A stretch of 29,855 bases of DNA. It comes from Rhizophagus sp. LPA8_4_AMF. Taxonomy: Eukaryota; Glomeromycota; Glomeromycetes; Glomerales; Glomeraceae. How positions within the stretch are numbered: position 1 is the first letter of the stretch; every line of letters starts with the position of its first letter. A program made the translations under genes and the position numbers. Below are positions 10,180-21,609 of this stretch, in pieces. A model generated the notes under the pieces. That model was not told the origin of the DNA and made no database searches. It saw nothing but the letters and a program-made list of their open reading frames with translations. Location of the stretch: contig JADRCO010000606.1 in assembly GCA_021464525.1 (NCBI GenBank), forward strand, positions 1-29,855, read 5' to 3'.

Positions 10180-11400
10180 CTTATTATGTGATCATATACA
10201 CGAAAACACGCACACACTTTTAGTTAAGAAACAAAGTAAGCATTTTTATTATATTTTTGCATGATAAAGGAGTAAATGTAAAAAGATATCGGAGTAGCGG
10301 ATTTTTCAAGGGAGGAATAAAGCATAAAATATGCCTGCCCGCTCCTAGACGTCTTTTACTATGTAAAAGTTATGGCAGTTCCTTCCCACTACTCCGCACT
10401 ATCTGAGTTTTCATTGATTTTACTATCGATAAACCAATATCATCTAATGTGCTAATGTAACCATCTTTCTTCTTGATATTTGTCTTCAATTTAATTATCT
10501 CTAATAGGCATGAAAATAATAATCACTTTATAGTAACCTTTCCAATATCTACATGCAAGAACATCACCAAGTGCTTAGTATTATCTAATCATTCCCTATC
10601 AAAAGGAATCACTAGTAAAAATTAATAGCAAAAAATTATTGTCATTCCTTCCAATTCCTCGGAACATACCTTAACCGTTCGGACAAATCTTTGATAGAAT
10701 TATCTTTGAATGAGATGCAGTGTAATATTGTAATAGTTGGCATTCGTGATCTTTGGAATGGGACGATTAGGAAAACAATTATAAAAGTTTTGTAATGAAG
10801 AATTGAAAAAATTAGAAAAATTGATACGTGAGTAGATAGTCAAACAGATAATACAAAGGGTAATGCCGTAATGGAAGGCTTTATCTATGATAGAATAGTG
10901 GGTATGCCATCGATCGATTTCTCATAATACCATCATTGTCTTTAAATGGTGATTGATTAACGTTCACTATTCGAATGGAATATCGTTGAAAATAAATTAT
11001 ATTGGCATCGTGGATATTATTTATTTTTTTATCTCTTGTTAACTTTGGAATTTACGCTTTAGATTCGTTAAATTAGCCATAAAAATATTTTCTGGAATAT
11101 GAAATGGTATAGTGAACAAGTATCAAATCTGTATTTTTTTTTAATCAAAATTATAATATAGAATTTGTTAATCAAAATTAGCATAAAAATTAATTTACTT
11201 TCTAAACTTAATTATTGTTGGACTATACATTTTTGATCATAAATTAAATAGATATAAATATATTAATAAAAAGAATAAATAAATATATATATTAACCAAT
11301 AATATTTAAAGCGATAATAAATATTAACTAAAGGCCAAAATAATACAAAAAAAAAAAAATGTGATGAAGAAATAAAGAGTGAAAAAAGAAATGAATCTTT
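10180..11400. other. Intergenic, no gene seen
   Basis: AT-rich sequence without coding character. An 8-bp inverted pair, CGGAGTAG near 10291 and CTACTCCG near 10398, is the only structure noted. The 3' end of the kinase gene on the opposite strand lies just to the right. Confidence 0.5.
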
Positions 11401-12898
11401 TTAGCAATCATCATCAGAATCATCAGGAATTTCTAATTCCATGAGACTTGACTCTATAAAAAAGAGATAAAAAATGTAATCAATTTAATTTTTAAAAAAA
11501 ATCACGCTTGGTATTATGACTATAATGTTTAGTTAATAAAAAAAAAATTCTTACCAATAATAGGTCCAGAATTAATTTTAGGCTTATTCACTTCTAACGG
11601 TCTACTTTTATAGACGGCTTGTGGATGTGTCTCGTAAGTAATAGAACTATTTTTGACAACTGAAATCTCTTGTTCTCCGGTAAGCTTTTCTATTACTTTA
11701 ATTTGTTTATATAGTTCAGTAGTACAGAGCATAGATTCATTTTTCATTTTAAAAAGTGTTCCAACCAATATTTCAGCTGTCGGTCGGTTTTCAGGTACTT
11801 CGTCCCAGCATTGTTTAATTATGTCAATAATTAATTGTGGTGTTAATTCTTTGTTAATGTTTGGACGAAGACCCGAAATGATTTGCAGAGCAAGCCCATA
11901 GTCATGTGGGACGTCATTAAAAGGTGGTATTCCAGTTGCCATTTCATTCATAATGATACCAAATGAATAGATGTCCGCCGGTTGATTGTATTCCTCTCCG
12001 CATAATACCTCAGGAGCTACGAATGGTAAAACCCCAAAAATTTTATTTCTCTTGCCAGAAGATACTTTTTCAACCATTTTACTTAAGCCAAAATCTGTAA
12101 TGCGAGTATAATTGGTATACATAACTATATTTCCTCCGTGCAAATCTCGGTGAGTTAACCCAGCTCCGTGAATACTACAAATACCTCTTATTATATCACA
12201 AAGAATATCTAATTTCTTATGCCAGATCAATATGTTGAATTTCTTATCCAAATATTTCCTAAGAGAACCCTCAGGACCGTATTCCATAACCATCATGAAA
12301 TTACCATCTTTTGGATTGCGAGTTATTCCAAAGCAAGGAGTAATCCCAAGAGTTATTTTCGACTCGAATGATTTTACTTGAAGTTTAAGCTAAAAAAGGA
12401 TCAAAATAAATAAATAAAAATAAATAGATGACGATATAATATTATCAATTAATATAAGATTTACGAGAATATTTTTACCTCGTCTATAAATTCTTTTGTC
12501 TTATTTGTAGAATCGAATAAACTTTTCAGAATAACTTTTTGGCCACTATCTCTAAACCAATCCTTATACTCATCACTCCAACAAGTGATCACACCTTCAT
12601 CCCAATATGCTGAATAAACCTCACCATAACCACCTTTGGCAAGAAATTGGATTTTTGAAAATTTCTCATAGGGAATCCATTCAATTACTTTAAAATAACT
12701 TTTTGCATCAATTTGCGCTTGGAGAATAAATTCATCTACATCGGGATTACCACTTGTCCAGTTAACGGCTTGTTCTTGAAAAAGTTTTGCGTAACAAGAA
12801 TTACACCAATCACGATGTGTATTTATTTGACCACATAGTTTGCATAAACCATATTCAATAGATTCGGCACTATTTTGTACTATATCCTTTGTTTCCAT
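11401..12898 (-). CDS. Protein kinase with N-terminal zinc-ribbon-like motif
   Basis: Three exons on the minus strand: 12898-12479, 12389-11555 and 11453-11401. The introns 12478-12390 (GTAAAA...TAG) and 11554-11454 (GTAAGA...TAG) both preserve the frame, giving 435 residues and a TAA at 11403-11401. Residues 19-35 hold a CxxC...CxxC ribbon (C19, C22, C32, C35), followed by NWTSGNPDVDEFI. The kinase domain starts near 80: Gly-rich loop LAKGGYGEV (86-94), VILK with the ATP-binding Lys125, catalytic HRDLHGGN (220-227), DFG (239-241) and the APE region VAPEVL (264-269). All catalytic residues are present, so it should phosphorylate Ser/Thr or Tyr. It resembles the TKL-like kinases expanded in Rhizophagus. 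No membrane segment or signal peptide is seen, so a cytosolic signalling role is inferred. The C-terminus is acidic (EIPDDSDDDC). Substrate unknown. Confidence 0.92.
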
Positions 12899-12965
12899 TA
12901 TAAAACAATAACGTTTATTATACGTAAATTGTAATGGTAAAAAGGATTTGGTAAAATTTGTACAG

Positions 12966-12977
12966 TATTTATATATA
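12966..12977 (-). promoter_or_regulatory. TATA box of the kinase gene
   Basis: TATATATAAATA on the minus strand ends 68 bases before the ATG at 12898. The spacing allows a short 5' leader. Such motifs are frequent in AT-rich DNA, but the position supports this start codon. Confidence 0.45.
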
Positions 12978-13213
12978 GGGCGTTAAATAAGATTAAACCC
13001 TTATTGGTTAATGATTTATGCAAAGCACACCTCGAGTTCCATATTTAGCAAAAATCCTTAAAATTAAATTTTGGTACTAGTTGTTTATAGTAAAAATTTT
13101 TAACGTTCATAATTTGCAATTATTTATTATAAAAATTTATATAAAAGTACTAGAAGTTAATTTTACATGTTAAAAACGTACTTTTAAAATAAAATTTTCT
13201 AATTTTCTAATGT

Positions 13214-13480
13214 TCATACATTATAGCAAGCGTCAGTGCAATGATGATTGGGCGCTGCTTTAATGCAACCGCAAGTACACGGACCATAATCCTTAGTTGT
13301 AGGATGACCCACCGAGTTACATTGGTAAATATGATTAGGAATACAGTCAGAGTTTTCGTACACATTATTCATAGCCCATCCACATACGCGTCCTGTGGTG
13401 TAGCATGTACATGAAGAATACACATTGTTGGAGAACAAGATAATAACGAGGATCAAGACGAAGTATCGAGGATAAACCAT
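13214..13480 (-). CDS. Small secreted cysteine-rich protein (88 aa)
   Basis: A single intact frame of 88 residues. Residues 1-22 form a classic signal peptide: a short basic start (MVYPRYF), a hydrophobic core (VLILVIILF) and a likely cut after VYS. The mature part of about 66 residues holds ten cysteines (24, 26, 33, 46, 54, 68, 70, 72, 81, 85), an even number compatible with five disulfides. The spacing is C-x-C-x6-C-x12-C-x7-C-x13-C-x-C-x-C-x8-C-x3-C. No transmembrane segment or anchor follows. The composition differs sharply from random AT-rich translation. Secretion and disulfide bonding are inferred from sequence. An effector or cell-wall role is only a guess, since the family is not recognised. 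The gene stands alone, upstream of the kinase on the same strand but with its own TATA-like region. Confidence 0.85.
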   Translation of the reverse strand: MVYPRYFVLILVIILFSNNVYSSCTCYTTGRVCGWAMNNVYENSDCIPNHIYQCNSVGHPTTKDYGPCTCGCIKAAPNHHCTDACYNV

Positions 13481-13518
13481 CTTAAATTGTTGTAGAATAG
13501 CAATAATTAGGAAATTAG

Positions 13519-13540
13519 TATATAATTTTTTTTATAAAAT
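13519..13540 (-). promoter_or_regulatory. TATA-like region of the cysteine-rich protein gene
   Basis: On the minus strand ATTTTATAAA (13540-13531) and ATTATATAC (13527-13519) lie about 40-60 bases before the ATG at 13480. Either could position transcription start. Confidence 0.35.
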
Positions 13541-13810
13541 GAAATAAAAAAAAAAAAAATGAAAATAAAATTAATAGAATTTACTATGAAATGTTTTAAT
13601 AAAAAAAGTTTATTATTTTTCTTTTTTTATTTTTTATTTTTAAATGGATTTTGGATGAAAAGATGAGAGCGCGAAATTACCTTTTTATTTATTTTATTTA
13701 AAAGAAAATTAATTATATCAATCAAAATTTCTTCAAATTATCATTTATTCATATTATTTTATATTATTGGATGATTTAAACTATATTATAGTTTATTTAT
13801 TTAATTTCAG

Positions 13811-13966
13811 AAAAAGTAGCAATTGCTACAGCTGGACACATAGAAACTTAGAATTCTACTAAAACGCAAAATAATGTCACTCTAGAAATCCATTGCCGTC
13901 AATTGTCAGCTAGCAAGAAGATAAATCCTCAAGCACCGCCCTACCTTTCGATCACACTCTTTAACT
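13811..13966 (+). pseudogene. Exon-like coding relic, unknown
   Basis: After an AATTTCAG acceptor the plus strand reads KVAIATAGHIET, a TAG, then NSTKTQNNVTLEIHCRQLS and ASKKINPQAPPYLSITLFN, to a TGA. One internal stop in about 50 codons of non-random composition suggests a dead exon. The preceding sequence from 13541 and the following sequence to 14347 contain no recognisable partner exon. The family is not recognised. Confidence 0.35.
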
Positions 13967-14347
13967 GAGTAAACTACGCTAAACAATTAAAGATTAAACT
14001 ATATTATAGTCTAATGCGGCACGTATAATAATATTATCGGTTTGATGGGACCGTTTCATACAATTTTTATAATAAACTCCCGTTATTATCCAATAATTTT
14101 ATTATTATGCTAATACATAGTAATATGAGATAACCGACCAAAATAACAATTATGTAAAATCTGCATGAACTTATGAGGATAACTTATATGATTGAGATCT
14201 AGAATTTTTCTCAGACATAAATAAGTATCACAATACTCAAAATCAATTTACGCTAAAATTACAATATTTTTTTTAACGATTATTCAATTTATTCATGATG
14301 CTAATAAAATTTTTAATTTTTTTTTAGATTTGATCAGTGAAAACTAC
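13967..14347. other. Intergenic, no gene seen
   Basis: AT-rich sequence with no coding character on either strand, leading into the tandem array at 14348. Confidence 0.5.
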
Positions 14348-14547
14348 TTGTATGAGAAAAAAAATCAATCATTTCGTCCCTAATTTGTACGAAAAAAAAA
14401 ATTAATTATTTCGTGTACGAGAGAAAAACAATCATTTCGTCCCTAATTTGTATGAAATCATTTTGTCCCTAATTTGTATAAGAAAAAAAAACAATCATTT
14501 TGTCACTAATTTGTATGAGAAAAAAAATAATCATTTCGTCCCTAATT
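14348..14547 (+). repeat. Tandem array, about six units of 26-45 bp
   Basis: The core ATCATTTCGTCCCTAATTTG, followed by TATGAGAAAAAAAA-type spacers, recurs about six times, at about 14369, 14404 (degenerate), 14430, 14456, 14493 and 14529. Copies differ by CGT/TGT and by the length of the A run. It is a minisatellite with variable unit length. Confidence 0.8.
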
Positions 14548-14555
14548 TAACTGGA

Positions 14556-15825
14556 GACGAAAAAAGACTATTTTCCCAACGCTATCTCCTCGCTCCAAAC
14601 CTTTTGAAACTATAAATTAATAACAAGCCACTATGGAGATGTCTTGCGCTCATTAAAAAAAAATCAAATATTTAATCAGGGTTGCGCTTTGTCTCTTATA
14701 TACAGCCAACTTCTGATCAAATACTTATCTTTTTGGTAAAATGGTAAAGTAATTCTTACTTTGGATGCTCTTACTTTTTGGGTTGTTATTGCTCAAATTA
14801 ATTAAAATTTCGAGTATCAAAACCATTTTCGGTTTTTCCAAATATTTCAGTAAAATTGGGCTCATTTTCTTCGGATATTTTCTTTATGAGTTTTCACTTT
14901 CGGTATTCTTCTTTCTGGAAAAAGACTAGACTTTTTCTCTTCGGAATCTAGAGCAGATTGCTAGATGTTAAATAACCATCTACAATTATTAAGATTTAAT
15001 AATAAAAGTATTTTAAGGATATTTTGGCATCCAGTGATCATAATCTGATGATCTATAGTTTATTTGAAAGCTCTAATTGAGACGAATCAAATGGTAGTAA
15101 GATCATCCCTATTGATCACCATCCTCGAACAAAGAGAAGGATGGTGATAAATGTGTCTTGGAAACAAAGTTATTAAAGCACCATTTAGAGCGTCGATGAT
15201 GTGCAGAAAAGTAAACTCATGGACACATATAATTCTGTGGAGGTCCGATCTCCTTAATATTTAAAAATACATGGACAACTAAAATTATTGAATATAACCA
15301 ATTAAAATAATAAAAAAAACAAAGCCTCATTCTGCAAAATTTTTTATACTTTTACATTTAATATAAGCTCCTTATGGGCGAAAATCTTCATGGATATCTC
15401 TCACTCAATTTTTGTGAAAGAGAAACACAATACCTCATCATCTAATTGTCAACACTAAAGAATGACTTCTTCGGATTTCAAGATTTATTGTGTCTGTCAA
15501 ACTTATTAGATGAAAATAATATCAAGTACTTCGTTGAAATGTTTGATATTATTATCGATCCTCGTGCTGTATGAATAGACTCAATCTGAACTTACAGTTT
15601 GGATATTGGCCACATGATTTTATGGAACGAAATTAATGATAAAACTCAGTTCGAATACTAATACATACACAAATAAAACCTTTAGTACCCGGATCAATAA
15701 TCAGATTATTTGTTATTACATTAGCTCTGGCAGTACTGTATATGATAATATTTTCAAGTAATCCTCTCATTAAATTTATCATGTGATTATCTATTTTTAA
15801 CTATTTTAAACTAAAATTAAAAATT
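14556..15825. other. Intergenic, with one perfect hairpin
   Basis: No gene is supported. At 15115-15148 an 11-bp perfect inverted repeat (ATCACCATCCT / AGGATGGTGAT) encloses a 12-base loop. Some surrounding bases (15050-15240) are less AT-rich than average and could be old coding or repeat sequence, but no frame stays open. Confidence 0.5.
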
Positions 15826-15841
15826 TCCCGGCTATCTATAT

Positions 15842-16027
15842 TTACTCGGCGTGCTCGGTTGTGGGTACGTCGAGGTTTCTCTTTTCTCTTCAAGTAAGGA
15901 TCTTGTGGTACTTTGGTGCTACTTGATGATGGTGTCTTTTATATTTTCTTTTCTTTTCTTCATTGAAATTGTTCGAAAATTTCTGTACTCCTCCTATGTG
16001 ACATAAAATAAAATAAAATAAAATAAA
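15842..16027 (+). mobile_element. Short retroposon with (AAAAT)n tail and 16-bp duplication
   Basis: The 186-bp insert is flanked by perfect 16-bp direct repeats TCCCGGCTATCTATAT at 15826-15841 and 16028-16043. It ends in four or five AAAAT units. The body is GC-richer than the flanks at its 5' end (ACTCGGCGTGCTCGGTTGTG) and pyrimidine-rich in the middle. A microsatellite-like A-rich tail with long perfect target duplications indicates LINE-driven retroposition of a short RNA, or a 5'-truncated LINE. A weak B-box-like GTTCGAAAATT exists near 15969, but I do not consider a tRNA origin shown. It differs in sequence from the element at 979-1258. Confidence 0.82.
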
Positions 16028-16043
16028 TCCCGGCTATCTATAT

Positions 16044-17017
16044 GAGACCGGGAAATAAGTATAAGCACAGCTAATCACTCGCAATTTTCAATAATTAGTA
16101 TTAATTTACCAAAACTAGTCAGGAGATTTTGCCGGAAAAAGTAAATTTTTTATTACAACTATACTAAATAAAGTAAATTGTGAGTTTAATGAAATGCATG
16201 CAGAAATTTGCTTGTCTGGATATTTTTTTTTGATCAATACTCATAATTTGCGTATGTTGTTATAATATATACACATGCATCGTACCATATTATTATTGTA
16301 GTCCGTCTACATGTATTTCTCGTTTGCATTGGGGGATCCATGAGAAAAGTTTTTGATGGTAGGAACAATTGTGTGACCTATCTAAAAGAAAAAGAATTTT
16401 TTGAGACGTGCCTTGTAAATGAGTTGCATCGTGTTTAATCATACTAGTTGCTTGGCAAATTCCTGTATCTAAAGTGAAACATTCTTAATCAATTTCTAAC
16501 GTGTTTGGAGACGTCAAGCATCATGAGAATCCTATATACATATATAATGCAATTTTTACAGGCCTAGGCGCCTAGCAGATCAATGACAAAATAAATTAAC
16601 TATTCATAATAAATATGTTCAAATACTTCGAGCGAGAAGAATATATTCGTGATCAACACTAAAATGTTGAAATATACTCTTTTATAATTGTGCATAATAA
16701 CACTATTTAATAAAATAACGTATACGGATTGGACAAAACAAACGATACTATGATTACGAGTGACAAATAGTTTTACTTCTGTTTTATCAACAACTGTACG
16801 AATTCCCAAGCGTGGATAGTATGTACCCATTTTATTTTCGACACACAAAAACTACATGAGTTTACACATAAAAAATTAGGGAGAACAATACTTTATTAAT
16901 GATATTATTTTTTTCGATACACTTTGTATAATACGAGATCGACAAGCTAATCACGTGATCGTTTCATCCGCCTCTTACGATAATTATAATAGCATTTCTA
17001 TTACCCTTTCTGTGCAG
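16044..17017. other. Intergenic, no secure gene
   Basis: AT-rich sequence. A minus-strand open stretch of 82 codons at 16600-16848 has no signal, motif or splice context and is taken as chance. CTAGGCGCCTAG near 16564 is a perfect 12-bp palindrome. Confidence 0.45.
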
Positions 17018-17122
17018 GTTATGCTTAGTACTTTTTTTAGAACAGGCAAGACGCTTCTTTCGAGGGTTGGGATCGACACCTATATTTGTAGCTCCCGTCA
17101 CTGTCAATTTTTAAAAAAATAA
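17018..17122 (+). pseudogene. Exon-like relic, possibly from a tyrosine recombinase
   Basis: After a strong acceptor (CCCTTTCTGTGCAG, ending at 17017) the frame reads TFFRTGKTLLSRVGIDTYIC and then SSRHCQF to a TAA. The word string around LLSRVGIDT recalls the region before the HxxR box in Crypton-type or integrase-like tyrosine recombinases, but the HSTR-type box itself is not intact. It may be only a coincidental match. Confidence 0.2.
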
Positions 17123-19430
17123 ATTGTGTAGTATAATCGGATTTAGATAATTAATTTAGAATAGTTTGCTTAGATTATTTAATATTTTTTTAATTAATGT
17201 ACTAGTATACTTTTATTTTCTGGTTATTTCTTTGTATGATCAAACTGGGGATGGAAGAATATATAGCTTATTTTGATAAATAATAATTAATTATTGTATT
17301 GTGTAATATTTTAATAATGTCTGCACGTTTTTGGTACGTTACATTGTTTTTTAGTGTCTAATACAATAATACATATTTTTTTTAGTTTATATTGTGTTAA
17401 ATTATGATTGTTTATTGCAACTATTACATACTGTTTATGAACAAATTACTCAATTTTACCTAACATACTCAATTTTACTTAAAATTTATTAACCCTAGTC
17501 TAGTGCACTAACTAATGTACTAAAAATCGATATGTATATAAATATTATGTTTTGATGAATTAAAATAATAATAAATATATAATTATATATATTTTAGCAA
17601 GGGATTGCATCGATAAACAATTAATAAAATTTGAAGTATATTAAAAATATTTTTTTTTTTTATATTAACCTTTTATTGGTTATTACAACCATTAAAGTAT
17701 AGGTAATAGTGTTGATTTAATATATTAATATTTTTAAAAAAGAATGACATCTCTTTATACTTTAAAACGAAGAGTATGAAGACACTCAATGGTTTCTTGT
17801 ATAATGATTATCCGAATTTGGGGAGTTATAATATTGAATATCGTATCTCTTAATATAGAAATTCGATACCGTAAAAAGTACGATCGAAATTCCGAATGAT
17901 TAATATCCTATAGTAAGATATTTTATACTAAAAATGTTATATGATTAACCAAGCCAAAATTATTAGACAAGAGATTGATTATACCATTATACACATTTTA
18001 ATTAGTAATTATGTTATTACTTTTATAAATCGGGTTACTGCATAAATTTAACTAGTCAATTAACGGGATTGGATATTGGGCGTTTTTGCTATAAAAAGTT
18101 AATAGCCAAATTTTATGAAACCCGTTGTAATCCGGCCGGATTTTTAAAAATTTACGTAAAATAATGTAAATAAATAAAGTATCCCTTTACCTCTCACATA
18201 TCATATACTTCTAATTAGTAGATCAACCTAATATTGGAATTGATGGCTCGATCTATTATTTAAATTTCGGAGCCAAGAAATTAAAAGTCGATCCATATTC
18301 CATATGCCCCTGTTTCAACTTTTACACGTGCTATCTGCGCATTATTTTTAATTATTATCATTTTATTGTTTCCGGAATTACTCATTAAAAAAAATTAGAA
18401 AAAAATTTTTAAAATTTCCTCAGAAAGAGAAAACTGTCATAGAGAAGTGAACAAGTTATCTATACATATAAGATCCATATTTCTCCTAAAAGGGAATTTT
18501 ATTGTAAAATCATTGCCTGGCGGATAAAGTAAGTTATTACTAGAAACAGTCACTAACAAGTAAATAATTAAGTTCAATAATTCTAAATATGTTAAGGATT
18601 TTTTCGGACCGTTTTAGGGACCGTTGAACGCCAAAGGGAAAATTCTTCTAATTGCAAATCATTGTTTACAAATGTTCGTCATAGCTGAACCAAAAAAGGT
18701 AAAATCATCAACAAAATTCGGAGTTTTGGATCGGATGAGTATATTTGTTAATATGTTGATATTTATTATAATATCTAAATTAGCTAATTAAGTACGGATA
18801 AATTAACTTGAAAATTATTCTGTGGAGATCATTCGATCTAAGTCATCCGATATTATTTTTGTAATTTGTAATAATCAATTTCCATTTTCACGTTTATCTC
18901 TTTCGTCTCATTTTTTAAATCGTAAGATAATTAAGAAACGCCCGCTGTGATTTCCGAAATTTAGGTTAAGAGAACATAATTCTTGGCACTCATTGTCCAC
19001 ATATCCTGATTTTCTTGGCAATTCCTTATAAGTTTTAGAAACTTTTTCTTGGCGTGATTTTGTTTCCCGTTAAATTTAAGTGCTAGGCTACTATGATACC
19101 ATATTTAAGTGCTAAAAAGGGCTATTTCTAAACTAATAATCTTTCACATCTTTACAATTACTAATTAAGGTTCTTATTATAAAATCATTGACAATGATAA
19201 GCGACATTTAAGTAATTTCATTTTAAAATATAGATTAGTGACGATCACATATGTCTATATATATTTATTTTATTTATTTGGTTTTGGTTTTCCAAATATT
19301 ATATAAATGGGACATGATTTCGTTTTATTTTTTTAAAAAAAAATTTTTTCCTTCAGAACTGATCCTAAAAACAAAGAAAACGAAAAAAAATAATCAAACA
19401 AATATAGATAATTCAAAAAACGAATATATA
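17123..19430. other. Gene-poor AT-rich sequence
   Basis: Nothing with coding character, terminal repeats or clear tandem structure was found. The open stretch at 19251-19436 is A/T-run translation (poly-Lys, Phe, Ile) and is not supported. Confidence 0.5.
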
Positions 19431-19440
19431 AATTAAACGG

Positions 19441-19463
19441 ATATATATATAATATATATATAA
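19441..19463 (+). promoter_or_regulatory. TATA region of the small-exon secreted gene
   Basis: An alternating TA tract ending in TATATATAAAC lies about 80 bases before the ATG at 19539. The AC-rich leader that follows (ATTCAACAACAACGAAAC) looks like a fungal 5' untranslated region. Confidence 0.4.
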
Positions 19464-19538
19464 ACAAAGTTTTTCTTTTATTCATATTCAACAACAACGA
19501 AACTTTTTGAAATCCTTTTTCGACAAAATAATTAAAAA

Positions 19539-19996
19539 ATGCGCAACTTATTATTTTATATTTTATCTATCATTGTTATTTTATCTTTATTACACACAAC
19601 GTCAGTGTATTCATACCCAGTAGGGTCATGTGATATTGAAAGTAAGTAAATAATCGTACTTTTTTTCACTTTGTAAATACGAATTGTTTTTTCTTATTTT
19701 CTTATTTTTTTTAAAAGATTGTGAAGACGAAATGGCAGAACGTGAATATAATCCAGATCCATGGTAGGTTACATAATTTATATACAATATTCATTTCATT
19801 TTTTTTATAATGAACAAACAAATTAAAAGAATAATTTAACTTAGGTCAAACGAAGAGCTAACATTGCTCGATCTTCCGTAAGTACTTATAAGATTTATAT
19901 TAATTAATTTTATGAAGGTAACAAAAAAAGATTTTTTTATTTAAAGAAAATTTTTATCCTTTTCTTATTAGGGAAATATTTAATATCATGTTATAA
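19539..19996 (+). CDS. Small secreted acidic protein built of tiny exons
   Basis: Exon 1 (19539-19641) encodes a signal peptide: MRNLLFYI, a long hydrophobic core, and a likely cut after SVYS. It ends at a perfect GTAAGT donor. Exon 2 (19718-19763, 46 nt) and exon 3 (19845-19877, 33 nt) have GTAGGT and GTAAGT donors and in-phase acceptors, adding NCEDEMAEREYNPDPWSNEE and LTLLDL. The last exon is either 19972-19996 (PEIFNIML, total 68 residues), which uses the stronger pyrimidine-rich acceptor, or 20104-20158 (VKNELLQVLLNIFVTSS, total 78 residues). The mature peptide is short and acidic, with two cysteines (SCDIENC). Secretion is inferred and the function is unknown. Three frame-preserving introns in about 200 coding bases make chance unlikely. 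Confidence 0.7.
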
Positions 19997-20158
19997 TTTA
20001 TTTCAACAAATTTAATTTTATAATGATAAATAATAATAATTCATTTTTTATTTTTTTTTTTGTTCTCGTTTTCCCAAAAAAAAAAATTATTTCTAAAAAA
20101 TAGAGTAAAAAACGAGCTGCTTCAAGTTCTATTAAACATATTCGTAACAAGTTCCTAA

Positions 20159-21254
20159 TCAATAATCAATAAGGGGGGGAGTAAAGGAACGAGAAACGAA
20201 AAAAAAAAAGATAAAAAATTTTATAATATTTTACAATAATTTAATATTAGTAATAGTTAATAATAAGCGTATATTTTTATGTCAGCTTTTTTTGTAAATA
20301 ATAATAAATTTTTTTTTATAATAAATCATTATATCAACAAATAATTCATTAAATTTTTTTTTTGACAAAATAATTAAATATGTTTTAAAAACATACTAAA
20401 TTTACTAAATTTCTCATTGAAGTTAGCATAATTTTATAACAAACGTACATGTTTCGGCTGTTTCGCATAGATGTGATTTGATTTTAATGACTTGATTTGG
20501 ATCATAAATAAAATATACTTGGATAAATTCAGTTAATTCATAATAAATGTATATGCATTTCTCCGAGATGGGAATTTTTAAATAACGGCAAAAAAAAAAT
20601 GGCTTTTTTTTTGCTATACCAATATACCAATATGTCATAGCCAGTTTAAAATCCTGTTTCTCGTTCAAATTTTTACCTTAACCGTTCATAAATATGTTTA
20701 TGTAATATTTACATTTATTGTCAGTTACGATTGTGGTAAATCACGTGAGAATTTTGCTTACAAATCAATCAAATGTTACTTTAACACCCTGAATCCCTTG
20801 TATCTGTCATTATTATAAAAATAAAAATAAAAAAAAAAAGTCCGACAACTTTTCTAAAATAAAAAATTTTATTTAAACGGTCTTATTATATCTCCAAAAC
20901 TATTAATTTTTCTTTGTATGCCTTTTCTTAAAAAATTTATCATATTATTGTTAACTAACAATTTTATTGTGTTTCCTAATAAATATTGCACAATTTGACG
21001 CAGGGTCGCAACTTCGCAGATAATATTACGTTATTATAATCCTTTCTTCCACCTTCTATGTAAAATTTTTGAACCAAAAGAAGTTGGTCCGGATAATTTT
21101 ATCCTTAATATACATATACGGAAGACAAAGTTTTAGCAATTGATCGATAAACAACAGATCAGTTTTACCGAAAACAGGTGCCACAAAGGTGATAAATTAT
21201 CCTAAAAAATTCATTTCCGAACTATCAATGTAGCAGTATCACAATTGTCAAGTG
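20159..21254. other. Intergenic, no secure gene
   Basis: A/T-rich with long A and T runs. A minus-strand open stretch at 20423-20668 (includes YYELTEFIQVYFIYDPNQ) has no start context or motif. It could be a relic but is not supported as a gene. Confidence 0.45.
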
Positions 21255-21609
21255 TTATGAAGCGCATACTGATCAAAAGTCTGAGATTAAACCCTGGATC
21301 AAACCCCGGATTTATCTGGGATGAAAATAGATTTATCCATATATCACCCTGGATTTATCCATATTTCCCCCTGGATATATAGATCCTTGATCAGGATCCG
21401 GGATAAAATGTGGATCAGATTTGGGATAATATATAGGAAAATCCGGGATGAAATATAAATTTTTAAAATCTATTATTTTCATCCCAGATAAATCCGGGGT
21501 TTGATCCAGAGTTTAAACCCCAGATTTATCTGGGAGGGGAATATGGATAAATCCGGGATTTAATCTAGGGGTTTAGTCCCAGACTTTTGATCAGTATGGC
21601 GCTTCATAA
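21255..21609. mobile_element. Foldback MITE-like element
   Basis: The ends TTATGAAGCGC-ATACTGATC (21255) and their mirror (to 21609) form an inverted repeat of about 35 bp with small mismatches. Both flanks carry AAGTG (21250-21254 and 21608-21612), so a 3-5 bp target duplication is likely, with its exact limit ambiguous. Inside, 21288-21334 pairs with 21467-21515 (GGATCAAACCCCGGATTTAT and complement), and many ATCCGGGAT/ATTTATCTGGG units lie in both orientations, so most of the 355 bp can fold into one branched hairpin. There is no coding capacity. It is a non-autonomous DNA element of unassigned superfamily. Confidence 0.75.

Noticed and set aside
11653..11901. Plus-strand open frame of 82 codons
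   Set aside because: Antisense shadow of the kinase second exon.
15960..15985. tRNA-derived SINE B box (GTTCGAAAATT)
   Set aside because: Only a partial match and no A box at a suitable distance, so a tRNA origin is not claimed.
16600..16848. Minus-strand open frame of 82 codons
   Set aside because: No signal peptide, motif, promoter or splice context, and hydrophobic residues follow from AT-rich codons.
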